Source: Zeus faber
Taxonomy: Eukaryota > Chordata > Actinopteri > Zeiformes > Zeidae
Assembly: GCA_960531495.1 (NCBI GenBank)
Contig: OY482850.1
Location: 5,892,166-5,956,165, forward strand
Reading direction: 5' to 3'
Length of the DNA stretch: 64,000 bases
The notes beneath the pieces are model-generated. The model had not been told where the DNA came from, did no database searches, and saw only the letters and a list, made by a program, of their open reading frames with translations. Below are positions 31,679 to 42,090 of the stretch, piece after piece (the stretch's first letter is position 1; the number at the start of each line of letters is the position of its first letter). The translations under genes and the position numbers were made by a program.

Positions 31679-31904
31679 CGGTCCCATCACACACGCACAA
31701 ACCACCACACCTGCTTCGAGTGCACCCCAGCACACTCCTGGTTGCATTCCTCTCCTTTCCTCCCTCATCTACTACCCATAACTATGACAGGAAGAGGCCA
31801 CATGACCAGTTGTAGTTCCAGTTTTCCTGGAACAAATTAACTATTTTTCAATACATGTTGTCGTCCAATGTTTATGCTTTTTTGTAAATGTTGTTGGCAA
31901 TCTC
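30758..31904. other. GC-rich unclassified segment between two LINE copies
   Basis: A strongly G/T-biased 0.85-kb block (many TGGGG and GGCTG runs), then a CA repeat and a pyrimidine-rich 0.23-kb tail. An open frame runs across it (30723-31781, 352 codons), beginning in LINE sequence and ending past the CA tract. Its low-complexity Gly/Trp/Cys/Leu composition and lack of any recognised motif argue against a real protein. It interrupts homology to the LINE on both sides, so it behaves as an insertion or recombination filler. Confidence 0.5.
31615..31676. repeat. (CA)n microsatellite
   Basis: About 31 CA units. Confidence 0.96.
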
Positions 31905-33245
31905 ACATAGAGAGCAGCAGGGAGCTAGGACTAAACACTCCGCTTTGTGCCTGGATCCTGGACTTCCTCACAGCCAGGCCCAAGGTGGTTAGGGTGGGGA
32001 GGCACACATCCAGCTCTATCACTCTGTCACAGGCTGAGTCCTCAGCCCCCTACTGTACTTACCTGTACATACATGACTGTGTGGCCAGGTCCAGCTCCAA
32101 CACCATCATCAAGTTTGCTGACGACACCGTCATGGTGAGCCTGATCACCAACAATGACAAGAAGGCCAACCCTGATGAGGTGGCTGACCTGTCACTCTGG
32201 TGCCAGGACAACAGCCTCCTCTTGAACGTCAGCAAAGGAGCCGATTGTTGACTTTAGGAGAGGATTACATCCGAGGACGCACGCGCCGCTGGTGATTAAT
32301 GGGACTTCTGTCGACAGGGTGAGCAGCTTTAAGTACGTGGGAGTCCACATCACAGAGGACTTAACATGGACTTTACACACCGACACTCTGGTGAGGAAGG
32401 CGGGGCAGCGTCTTTACCACCTCAAGCAGCTGAAGAAATTCCGGGTCTCGGTGAGGATCCTCAAGTCCTTCTCCTCTGGAGCAGTGGAAAGCATCCTGAC
32501 AGGCAACATCGTTGCCTGGTTTGGGAACTGCATTGCCTAGGACAGGCGTGCTCTGCAGAGGGTGGTGCGTTCAGTCCAACCTACCACTGGAACTACCCTC
32601 CCCTGCCTACAGGACTTATACACCAGGAGGTGTAGTAGTAGATCCTGCAAGATCATGAAGGATCCTCACCACTGCAACAATGGACTGTTCCAGCTGCTGC
32701 AATAGGCAAGCTCCTCAGCAGTCAGTCAGAACAGAGAGATTGAGACAGAGTTTCTTCCCACAAGCTATAAGGACTGTCAATGCTGAACTCACAAGGGGCC
32801 CTCTCTGAGACACATACATAAGCCCCCACTGCATTACTGTAATGTATGTTGCACATTGTACTGCATACTGTACTGTCATTGTATTGCTGTTTCATACTGT
32901 TGTATACTGTACTGTATATCTCAACACACAATACCTAATTTTATTTACATGCCACTTTACTGTATATATCTGTATATACATAATACTCTTATTTCTATTT
33001 TGCATCCACGTTAAGTTTATTACCTTTTAATGCTTATTTTATTCTATTTATTAACTGAATTACATTTTAGGAATCAGTTAGTTTAGTTAGTTAGTTACTT
33101 AATTTCCTTAGCTATTTATCCTTGTACTTATTAGTTCAGTTAGCTTAGTTAGTTAGTTAATTACTTAATTACTTAGCTATTGTGTCCTTGCACTTATTGT
33201 ATATAATCTCTGGATGCATTGCAATTACATTTGACTAAATAAATG
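31905..33245 (+). mobile_element. L2/jockey-type LINE fragment, copy B (RT and 3' end)
   Basis: It starts at [18 protein letters not shown], a point already present in copy A (30389), so the two copies overlap by about 370 bp of the same RT region. It continues with KFADDTVMVSLITN (32110), SFKYVGVHITEDLTWTLHTD (32322), LKQLKKFRVSVRILKSF and SGAVESILTG...WFGNC (32490), then a 3' UTR of TTAGTTAG units. Stops and shifts near 32070, 32250 and 32540 make it inactive. Confidence 0.85.
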
Positions 33246-33249
33246 TATG

Positions 33250-33720
33250 CCCGTATATATAAGTATGTGATAAATAACTAAACATCATCTTCAATGTTAC
33301 CCAACACTGATCCTAATACAAGTCAATTCGTATCACAATAATAATAAATTTCACGATATTCCAAGTTTTCTGTATATTCAATTGATGAATACTTAATATT
33401 TAAAAAGACAGCAGTGCAGCGCGTATCGGTTCTCTCAAATTCACAGGAGAGGCAAAGTTAGCTGAAAGAATTTGCGATATATTGTTTGTCACAATTCGAC
33501 GTTTAACATATTTGCAAAATCTAAGATGTAAACTTTCATTTACTGTTACCTTGAACTAAAAAGCAATTGCCAAACTGTTGAAAATGCTTTGAAAAAAGGT
33601 ACTTTGGTTCGGCGGTAGTCATCCTCACCTTATGTTGTCGTGGTGTGGTAGCAGATGGCCAAATGTTGTAATAATCCACAAATGGTGCTGTGGCAGTTTC
33701 TCCTACCACACGCCACCCAA
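33250..33720. other. no gene recognised
   Basis: AT-rich sequence between the LINE tail and the LTR-like segment; nothing recognised. Confidence 0.45.
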
Positions 33721-33721
33721 T

Positions 33722-33990
33722 TGGTGTGTTCAGGGACCTCCGGCAGAGACACAGAAGATGGGAGGTTGTAAACACCAGTTTATTGTAGAGAGAAGGCTAG
33801 GTGGAATAATCCCAGGAGCAGATAGACATGTGTCATGACAGGGCTCCTATCCTGAGTGTGTGTGGGGATGGAGCTTATACCTGCTGCTCGATAGACCAAC
33901 CAACGAGTGACAGGTATGCAGCCACTCTGATCCCAATCACCTAGATCCAGGTCAGGTATGGCTGCTCAAACCACACCATCCTACACCACA
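33722..33990 (-). mobile_element. possible LTR of a retroelement fossil
   Basis: On the minus strand the segment starts TGTGGTGTAGGATGG, carries an AATAAA signal about three-quarters of the way along, and ends CTGAACACACCA. That layout (TG...CA, about 270 bp) fits a small LTR. No coding part is recognisable next to it. Family unknown. Confidence 0.4.
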
Positions 33991-34386
33991 GGTGTCATTG
34001 TGCAAGTTGAGATATCCTTTCATTCTTTTTCATCAGCACGCTTTTAATATTTTGAAATGGTTAAATTTGCTCCCACGTGCGGAAAACGTAAAGCACTGTG
34101 ACTAAATTATTGCCGTAAAGCTTGAAATCCACTCGCCTTCTTTACTTTTGGTCGAGAGCCAAACAGCAGCGACACTCGTCAATGTCCGATTAGGGTTGCT
34201 TATTCAATCAGATAAAAGAGGCAGGTGGTAAAAGTCACAGCAGATAACGTCCGGTTCATACAAACCGTCGATTATTTGTTAAGATGTAACATTTGTAAGT
34301 ATATGAACAGTAACGAAGGACAAATGGGTTTAGTTCATATATAAATAAATTCTTTGTAGAACATCCTACATCTTGTGCAAAATATA

Positions 34387-34449
34387 CTCATCCTCCCTGT
34401 GCCCCCTGCTGTGTGTGAAAGGGGATTCTCAGCACAGAAGAGGATTTAA
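34387..34449 (+). pseudogene. hAT transposase C-terminal relic
   Basis: One short frame reads LILPVPPAVCERGFSAQKRI then stop. This matches the highly conserved C-terminal dimerisation motif of hAT transposases (CERGFS with flanking hydrophobics). I see no other transposase part around it, so it is a small leftover of a hAT DNA transposon. Confidence 0.65.
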
Positions 34450-35954
34450 TTTGATTAATTAAATCTGACGATGTAATATCTGATGATAAAAATGAATAAC
34501 TTGAATGCTAGAACAAGTAGCTAGGGAACTGAGCACATGGTTTGGTCAACACCATAATTCCAAGTTGACTGTTGCCGAGTGCGTACGCAAAGTGCGAGTA
34601 CAATGGTGTTATGCTCAAACCGTCTTAATTTTCCCCATGGAGATATTGAAGGCTGACATTTCTCAACTAAATTCACACAACCCTGGTTTAAATGTTTCCG
34701 CAAGTTCTTATATTTTATGTGAAAATTAATGATGTGTGCTAATCCACAAACGATTCCATCATCTCAAACTGAAGTCACTAATTCATTTTGTGTGCTGTGT
34801 TGCTGACTCACTTACAACTATGGGGTGCAATTTCATGGTTATGACTCCAGTTCATGGTGCCAGGATCACAAAATTTTTTTTGGGGGCCAGCGGATCTGGC
34901 AGGGCCTCGTCCTCCGATACTTTGAGCATAACGACTGGAGAGAAGATGGGGTATGAATCAATGAGGTCTGAGAACGCAGACCAGAGGATGTGGAGAATAT
35001 CCAAATGGCTTAGAACACGTTTCCCTGGCATCTTCCAGGGGGAGAGAAAGCGGAGATACACGGCCAAGTGAGTCATGTTCTACAAGATAAAATCACGCAG
35101 TGCGAGAAATTAGCATCAAATTATTATTATTTTTTTAGGGGGCGACATGACTCCCACACTAGTTTAGCAGACATAACTCCAGGATTGCCTTCCCTGGACT
35201 CTTCCCCAAAGATTCACAGGAGGGGGACATGAACTCTATTGAAGCTTCAGAACACTTCTCTTCATACCCAAACAATAAAGGCGTCAATTGGGATGCTCCC
35301 CAGACAGGGACGTGGACTTTCACCCCAAGGGACAGAACAAACATTTGGTTTTTTGGACCAAGACTGGGTCAGCAAACCCCTTTTCTCTTTCCCTCTTTTA
35401 ACACCTAACCCACATTCTTCCCGTTTGATTTAGGTTTGAGGCGGAGAGCGTTGTTTCCAGACCAGGCCATAAATTGCTACCCACATTCTTGACTTATTTG
35501 CATCAGCAATTTATTTTATGTGTTTAAGTCCAAATTAAGGTGAACCAATGTGAAATCGGTCAGTAATTGAAGTAACATTATTTCAGCAGATGTTTCTATG
35601 AAAAATGATCAAACTCTCATTACTGTACTATGTAAATTGGCGAAGTTACACAACCTAATTTATATTGTAATAATTTGTCATGTAGCCATGCTGCCATATA
35701 GCATCCAACATGTAGAAATTGCGGTAACCACCAAGATTACAATATTCATTGTGTATTGTCGAGCTAAAGATGATGACTTTATGCCATTTATTTAGTCGTG
35801 TTGAAATTATGTTTTAATAGTTAGCAATTACAAATCTCTTTCACAGTTAATTAGCCACACATGTTTAATTACTGACAGAATGATTTTGAAAGATGACCGG
35901 TGTCTGAATCATGTGTTTTTTTTGGTGAGCTTTTTGGCTGGTCAGCTCGGAAAA
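34450..35954. other. no gene recognised
   Basis: About 1.5 kb. Open frames on both strands near 34736-35071 show no family I recognise and no splice context I trust. A T-run lies at 34867-34874 and an AT-rich block at 35120-35136. Confidence 0.4.
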
Positions 35955-36340
35955 CCAGCTAACCTGTCGTAAAAAATCTAGCCATGCCTAACAGGTCAAG
36001 GAGTTCGTGGACCTGGGGCATGGGATATGCATCGAATTTAGACACCGCGTTTACCTTTTGGTAGTCTGCACAGAAGTGGACTGACCCATCAGGCTTACCT
36101 AGTGGCACGATGGGACTACACCAGTCGCTTGTAGACTCCTCTATTGCCCCCAGGTCCAGCATGGCCTTCACTTCTGCCAGACACACTGGTCCAAATTGAG
36201 TGGACACCCAAGAGCTCGTAAAGTTCCCAAAGTGTACGTGACATAAAAGAAGTGCCTGGGTCAGTCAGGACTTCCTTCGGAATCCCGACTTGGGAGATGA
36301 CCTGAAACAGAGCTTTCGCCACACTTTTGGGCGTAATAGG
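35955..36340 (-). mobile_element. Ty3/gypsy pol fragment (fossil)
   Basis: Reverse-transcriptase-like sequence (KPDGSVHFCADYQKVN) and integrase-like sequence (ITPKSVAKALFQVISQVGIP) lie close together on the minus strand. It is a short, broken remnant of a Ty3/gypsy element, interrupted on its right by LINE sequence. Parts of pol normally between these two regions are absent. Confidence 0.75.
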
Positions 36341-37320
36341 CAAGGCAAGGTAAGGGAACTTTATTCATATAGCACATTTCATACACGAGGCAGAATCAAT
36401 GTGCTTCACATAAAAAAAACATCATACAGTAAAATAAAACAGGATTTAAAATAATGCATAAAAAGACATTTGAATAAAATGATATAGATAAGAAAAGTGC
36501 AATGTAGTTACATTTGAATAAAGAATAATGATAGAAGTACAATGTAATAGGCATTTTTGCAGAAAGAAAAGGCTAACATAAAAGTTTTTAGTCTTGATTT
36601 AAAAGTAGTCAGTGTTGGAGCAAGTTTTAAATCTTCGGGAAGTTTATCCCAGCTATTTATTGCATAGTAGCTAAATCCTGCTTTTCCATGTTTTATTTTG
36701 ACTTTGGCAACAATCAACAGACTGGTCCTGGATGATTTTAACAGTGTAGAGGTTTCATATAGAGAAAGCCTTTCAGTGATATAGTTTGGCCCTAAACCAT
36801 TCAGTGATTTATAGGTGAGCAGCAGTATTTTGAAATCAATTCTCTGACATACTGGGAGCAAAGTAGGGATTTAAGAATTGGTGTAATGTATTACATTTTT
36901 TTCGTCTTTGTTAGAACTCCAGCAGAAGCATTCTAAACAAGTTGTAGCTTCCTTAGAGCTTTTTTCAGAAGACCTGCAAAGAGACCATTACAATAATTGC
37001 TATATTTTTAAGGCGATAGTAGGCTCATTTTGTTACTGAATTGATGCGGCTGTTGAAATTTAGATCTGAATCCATAATAACACCAAGATTTCTGGCTTGG
37101 TTTTTGGTTTTCAAGGATAGGGACTCAGGGTGTGAGTTGTCTTCCAGCCTTTCTTTTTTGGCATCAAAAACAATTCATTCTCAGTTTTGTCCTTATTTAG
37201 TTGAAGGAGATTCTGGCACATCCAGTCCTTGACCTGCTCAATACACTGGCACAGCATATCAATAGGACGATAGTCATTTGGTGATTTAGCTATATAGATT
37301 TTGGTGTCGTCTGCATAACA
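36341..37320 (-). mobile_element. L2-type LINE, 5'-truncated 3' end
   Basis: It ends at 36341 in the well-known fish L2-type 3' terminus (AAGGCAAGG...TTTATTCATATAGCAC on the plus strand). On the minus strand the RT motif HHCYADDTKIYIAKSP (about 37320), VKDWMCQNLLQLNKDKTE (about 37220) and a C-terminal FKILLLTYKSLNGLGPNYI (about 36820) are visible. The intervening frame shifts near 37140 and 36880. It appears to have inserted into the gypsy fossil on its left. Confidence 0.82.
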
Positions 37321-37379
37321 ATGGTGTGGTGGATGAGATGGCTTGAGCAGCCATACCTGATGCTCATTGGTTGGGCTAA

Positions 37380-37474
37380 CGAGGGGCAGGTTTAAGGTGC
37401 AGAGATCCAGATTTTTCACTGGTCCCAAGTCTGGAGTTCTGTTTAACTACGACAATTGGCGACCCAGCCAGGAG
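37380..37474 (+). mobile_element. end of an LTR with primer-binding site (retrovirus-like fossil)
   Basis: CCCAAGTCTGGAGTTCTGTT and the bases up to 37454 match the last 60 bases of the LTR at 51333-52117. Directly after comes TGGCGACCCAGCCAGGAG (37457-37474), which closely resembles the complement of the 3' end of tRNA-Arg(ACG). This is the 5' LTR/leader junction of the same family. The start of the LTR is missing here. Confidence 0.7.
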
Positions 37475-39295
37475 AGAACGATGACTAGAACTGAGGCCTG
37501 AAGACCTAGAAAGAACTGGTTGCACTTCAGAGATACTATTATTCAAGGTAAGCAGAGCCTTTTTCTTTTTTTCTGCAAATTTGATTTTTGTGTGTCTGAG
37601 TGCAGGATTCAAGCATAGGTAAGGTATCGGAAAAGTCTCTTGTCCAACGAACCTAAAATACTGACCTAGTTAAATTTTTTTTACTGTAATTACAAATTTG
37701 ATCAGAAAAAGGAACTTAAACAGAAACTGATGCAAATAACAGATGTGAATGTGTGTTAATGAAAGACCATGGTATAAAAAGAATGAGTGATTGTCTGATG
37801 AATGTTGCTATAACCAGTTAAAATGGAGTAGGTAGAAGACAATGGCGTGTATGTTGTAATTACTCTGAGACCGAGCCGAGCCTGCACTGTGGGAAAAAGT
37901 GTGTGGAGAGAACAGTAATTATCTTTACCATAATAAACATCTATCACTGTAATTCTGCAAGAAATCGCCCGATAATTTCATGATATCCTTTACATTAAAC
38001 ATATATTCATTTTTAGAATGGAGTCATACACCTCTAAAAAAATAAATATCTATCTTTAAAAACCTAAATACAGATAATTTATATTGTTATTACAAAAATA
38101 ACATTAATCTAAGACCATTTACATATAAAACACAAAAACATGAAATTTTACTTTGCAAATGCCCAAGTTTAAATCAACTGTAAGGAGTTTTGCGCAAAAA
38201 ATGTCAAAAAATACATTTTACATTTATAGTAGCACATAAATGAACAGTCAAAATAAAGGCATTTTCTTTTTCTTAATGCACTCTAAGAAATGAAGCGTCA
38301 CATTTACTTAATTTAGTTATGTCAACCGATCCCATGAAACCAGTTTGAGTAAATGGGAAACATGGAGTAAATGGGAAACATGTTGTAAATGAATTACTAC
38401 TTGCTTTAGAGCAAATCTCACCTAATCGTTTTAATGAAATGAAATGAAATGATACAGTTATGTTGAATTAGCTCAACAAAATGAGTTGTATTCATGTTTT
38501 ATTCATGTAGGATTTTGTTTATTTTACTTATGACTTAATTCAAAATTAATTCACAGTATGCCAAGTGACAGCCTGTAATTTACTGCCTATACGACAGAGG
38601 AAAGAACAAAGTCAGTAAAGTTTGTATAGTACTTAAGTAGATTTAGTACAACAGGTACAGAAATGGTGCTCTCTGGTCTGATACCAAGGTATGAGCCATG
38701 AGACATAGTGCTGTGTTACCTTTATAGCCTCGCCAAATGGAAAACTACTGGAAGGACAGCATACAGAATGAGTGAAAAAGTACAGAGTTGTACAACATCA
38801 AAACTGAAAGTTACAGAGTTGCAGACTTCAAGAGAGAAAGAGAGAGGGGGGGCAGACAGAGTAGGGGAGAGAGAGAGAGAGTGAGAGAGAGAGAGAGAGA
38901 GAGTGAGAGGGAGGGACAGAGAGAGGGAGAAGTTTGACCGAAGCTCATAAAAGGGACTTCACAAGCAAACAATTTACTGACCTTTTGAACAACCTTGCAA
39001 CCAAGTTAGAAACCCCTAGGGTAAACAAAACTGTATACTTTTTGGTGCTTAGCACTTTCACTCTTCCGCTGGCCAAGTGGTCTCCTGGAAGAGAGAAGGG
39101 AAGGGGAGGGTAGACACTCCCAGTGGACTGAGCTCTATTTTTACAGTGCGGATGTGGGTAAATGTACAGCTCCAGAGGGTCCTCACAGAGTAATTACAGG
39201 TACATACAACTTTCCAGTGTGGAGGAAGTTTTATCTAGAAATAACACCAGACAGGTAGAAGACAAAAAAATATAAAAATATCGAAGAATATATAA
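37475..39295. other. leader of the fossil, then unrecognised AT-rich sequence
   Basis: Beyond the primer-binding site no gag or pol can be recognised. A (GA)n tract with GTGA interruptions lies at about 38829-38921. A TATAAAA and an AATAAA about 160 bases apart (37774 and 37930) might mark another small LTR, but I could not support it. Confidence 0.45.
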
Positions 39296-39690
39296 GAAGA
39301 AGAACAATCTTTATTTGTCACACAGCACACCACATGCATGCTTTTGGATGGTGGCCGGTGAAATGAGGCCTCTGCGTTTAACCCATCCTGTCTTGTCCTT
39401 CCTCCGGGGGCACAGCCAGGAGCAGTGGGCAGCATTCGTGGACACGCCCGGGGACCTGGTGATGAGTGTCCATCGCTGGTCGGACGATGTTGTGTGCATG
39501 TTTTTGGTGGGGGTCCTTACTGACATTAGATGGAGGAAACCCCATGTGAGTACGGGGAGAACATGCAAACTCCACACAGAAAGGCTCCTATTTGGGAGAT
39601 AACCTGCCGGAGCACGGTGCCAACAGCGCCCAGGTGGGAATTGAACCCAGGACCTTCTTGCTGTGAGGGAGCAGTGCTAAGGCAGTGTCT
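39296..39690 (-). repeat. SINE-like dispersed fish repeat
   Basis: It starts with TTTATTTGTCACACAGCACA, contains GTGAAATGAGGCCTCTGCGT then AACCCATCC, and continues with GGGGAGAACATGCAAACTCC then ACACAGAAAGG and AACCCAGGACCTTCTTGCTG. This order is a frequent interspersed repeat in teleost DNA. It encodes nothing; long open frames here are chance. Confidence 0.7.
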
Positions 39691-39755
39691 AAGAATATAG
39701 ACAATCAAGTTTACAAAATTGTCTAAGAATATAGACAATCAAGTCTAAAAATTGT
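39688..39755. repeat. 33-bp tandem duplication
   Basis: GTCTAAGAATATAGACAATC with the following AAGT(T/C)TA repeats twice, at about 39688 and 39721, just after the SINE-like repeat. Confidence 0.85.
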
Positions 39756-40212
39756 GACCCACTGCTGCAAAACCCGCATTGTCGTGTATTGTCGTATAAA
39801 ATCGCCAGGAGCAGCCAAATAAGTTGAAAAAACCTTTTTAGAAGCAAAATTTGATTTTTCCAGATTCGTGTTCCTTTGCATTTTTTTTTTTAATCTCTCA
39901 AAGTATTTTCAAAACCAAGTTTGATTTATAAAAAGTATAAACATATTAAACCGTGGAGTTAAATATTCCAGTTAGATTACACAGGGAAACACATTTCACT
40001 TACCGAGGTGTTGAATAGCGCAAAACAACGCCGAACAACACCAAACAACACGATCAATCGTTTGCTTTGAAGCAACGTGCCCAGGTGAAGATCATTCCTC
40101 CATATTCCATGTTAAGTGAAGTCACAATGCAAAACCGTTTTGATAGAGTTCAACCTTTAAATCGTACTTCTTTTACACACACATGGGGACAATATTGTGT
40201 AGGGGGCTCACA

Positions 40213-40239
40213 GTCAGTGTGAGCAGTGCTCACACTGAC
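40213..40239. repeat. 27-bp perfect palindrome
   Basis: GTCAGTGTGAGCA, one G, then TGCTCACACTGAC. It lies just upstream of an acidic open frame. Confidence 0.9.
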
Positions 40240-40525
40240 TTGGATCACACTGACTTGCGACTTCACTTTCCACGATGATAGTAAGTTCTCTGACAGCGAT
40301 GCGGAATCTGATATTATTATTCCGGACATGGAAAACATTTCAAACAGCGGATTTCAATCTGAATGTGACGATGAAACGGAATATTTTCAAGAACAACTGG
40401 GGGAGACCAACGATACACCCGTTTTTGTTTCAACGGAAGAAGTTGATGATTTGATGAAGTCCTTTGAGGTTGGTGATGCAGATTATGAACAAGTAGCAAT
40501 GGACAAGATTCTCAAGTTTACCTGA
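40226..40525 (+). CDS. unrecognised acidic open frame, 99 codons
   Basis: The product is rich in Asp, Glu and Ser (SDSDAESDIIIPDMENISNS, ETEYFQEQLGETNDTP) and has a non-random composition. It is followed by a basic stretch in other frames. Acidic N-termini like this occur in piggyBac-type transposases, but no catalytic part follows, so that is only a guess. It could be a relic N-terminus or chance. Confidence 0.25.
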   Translation: MLTLTWITLTCDFTFHDDSKFSDSDAESDIIIPDMENISNSGFQSECDDETEYFQEQLGETNDTPVFVSTEEVDDLMKSFEVGDADYEQVAMDKILKFT

Positions 40526-41307
40526 AAATGCAGCCAGAGGCGAAAAGAAAATGAAAAGAGGCAGCCCAAAACAGGATCTCAGAGTGGAGATGGTGTAGGA
40601 TTGGGGTTAGCCCACATAATAACTCCAAGAACTTTGAAGATACTTGGCATACGCACTTTTATGAATTAAATGACACACCGAGGCTGATATACAGATACTC
40701 ATAATATTGACAGACTCTACATTTGTTGTGTTGTCTGCACTTTTCAACTCCTAAATAATTCCACTTTTATAAAACATGTATATTCTTACTGTTAAATAAA
40801 CCATTCTGGGAGCCGGCTGAAAGAAGCCAAGTGTGGGGAAACCTTTGAGGGTGATTATCTCAGACACACAGTTTGCCACACCCTTGTCATTAACAAGCCA
40901 TAGCTTTAAAGATATTTGCTTGATTCACAAGTGACACCTTATTTCGGAGCTCTGACTCTTGACTTTCAAATGACATAATAAAAAAAAGTCAAACGGTACC
41001 AAAAGTACCTCAAATCTGCGGTAGGTCCCAATTTATTTTTGCTGAATGTTGATAGTTTAATGATCAGCTTGTGTCATGGATAAACAGACTTCCTAAAATA
41101 CTTAGAACAGGATGATCACATAGTTTATTTTCCATCTAACTTTATCCTGCACAAAAAAAACTTTTACTATTTCAGTCATGACATTTATTTTATTTTTTAT
41201 TTTCTCCTCAGGGTTGCACCCTGTCATTGCCTTTCTGTCCTGTTGTGGTCATTGTTATTTTCGGATCGTGGAATGAGGCGACGCTCGCCCAGCCACCAGA
41301 CGAGATA

Positions 41308-41324
41308 ATGTTGTTGTCACTTTC
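41308..41324. repeat. target-site duplication, left copy (L1)
   Basis: ATGTTGTTGTCACTTTC here pairs with ATGTTTTTGTCACTTTC at 47791-47807, 16 of 17 bases alike, flanking the L1. Confidence 0.88.
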
Positions 41325-42090
41325 TTTTTTTTTTCTTTTAACAGTTTTTATTGTTTTTTCATTAAACATCATACATCATACATTTGCAGCTGGGTTGAAA
41401 TTCGAATGTACACAAGCATGGATCTGCTTCATTATCCAAATACTTAAAGTTATAGATAGAACCCGCCCGTTCCCTCCCACTCCACCCACCCATCCACCCA
41501 ACCATGCCCACTTGTCCCCTCAAGTATTGATTATTTCAGGGATAATTGTCTTATGAAGAGTTTTCCCAACCAAGGGACACAGAAAAAGTGTATAAGTGTC
41601 CAATGAATTATTGCATAAGGAAAAAAGGAATGAAGAAAATAGGAACAAAGAAAAAAATAAATCGCTAAAAATAATAATAATACAAATAATTGTAGTAATA
41701 ATAATAATAATAATAAAAATACAAAAAGTAAAAAATAAGGAGGGAGGAAGTGGGGGGGGGGTTCCTCTGCTGCCTCACTTTAATACTGGTATTCTAATCT
41801 CCCTTATTTAATGGTATTTGTAAACTCTCATAGTATTCTAAGAATGGGGTCCAAATCTCTCTAAATTTATAGTATATAGTATATCTGATTTTCTCAAGTT
41901 TCAAAAAATGCATGGTATCTTTAACCCATCTTGAAAAATTAGGAGGTGCTTGTTCCTTCCAAGAAAGAAGAATAAGACGTCTTGCAATTAAGGAAGTAAA
42001 TGCAATTATCACACAACCTTTACTTTTAAGGGAGCAAGTTTCAGGGGTTAATCCAAATAGGGCACATTTAGAAATAGGGATGAAGTCTTT

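Noticed and set aside
30723-31781. 352-codon open frame in the GC-rich block as a gene
   Set aside because: It starts inside LINE sequence, has low-complexity Gly/Trp/Cys composition, crosses a CA repeat and shows no domain.
34736-35076. Open frames on both strands near 34.8-35.1 kb as an exon
   Set aside because: No recognised domain, no convincing splice borders, and both strands are open to a similar extent.
37741-37975. Possible extra small LTR with TATAAAA and AATAAA
   Set aside because: No matching ends, purine tract or second copy were found in the window.
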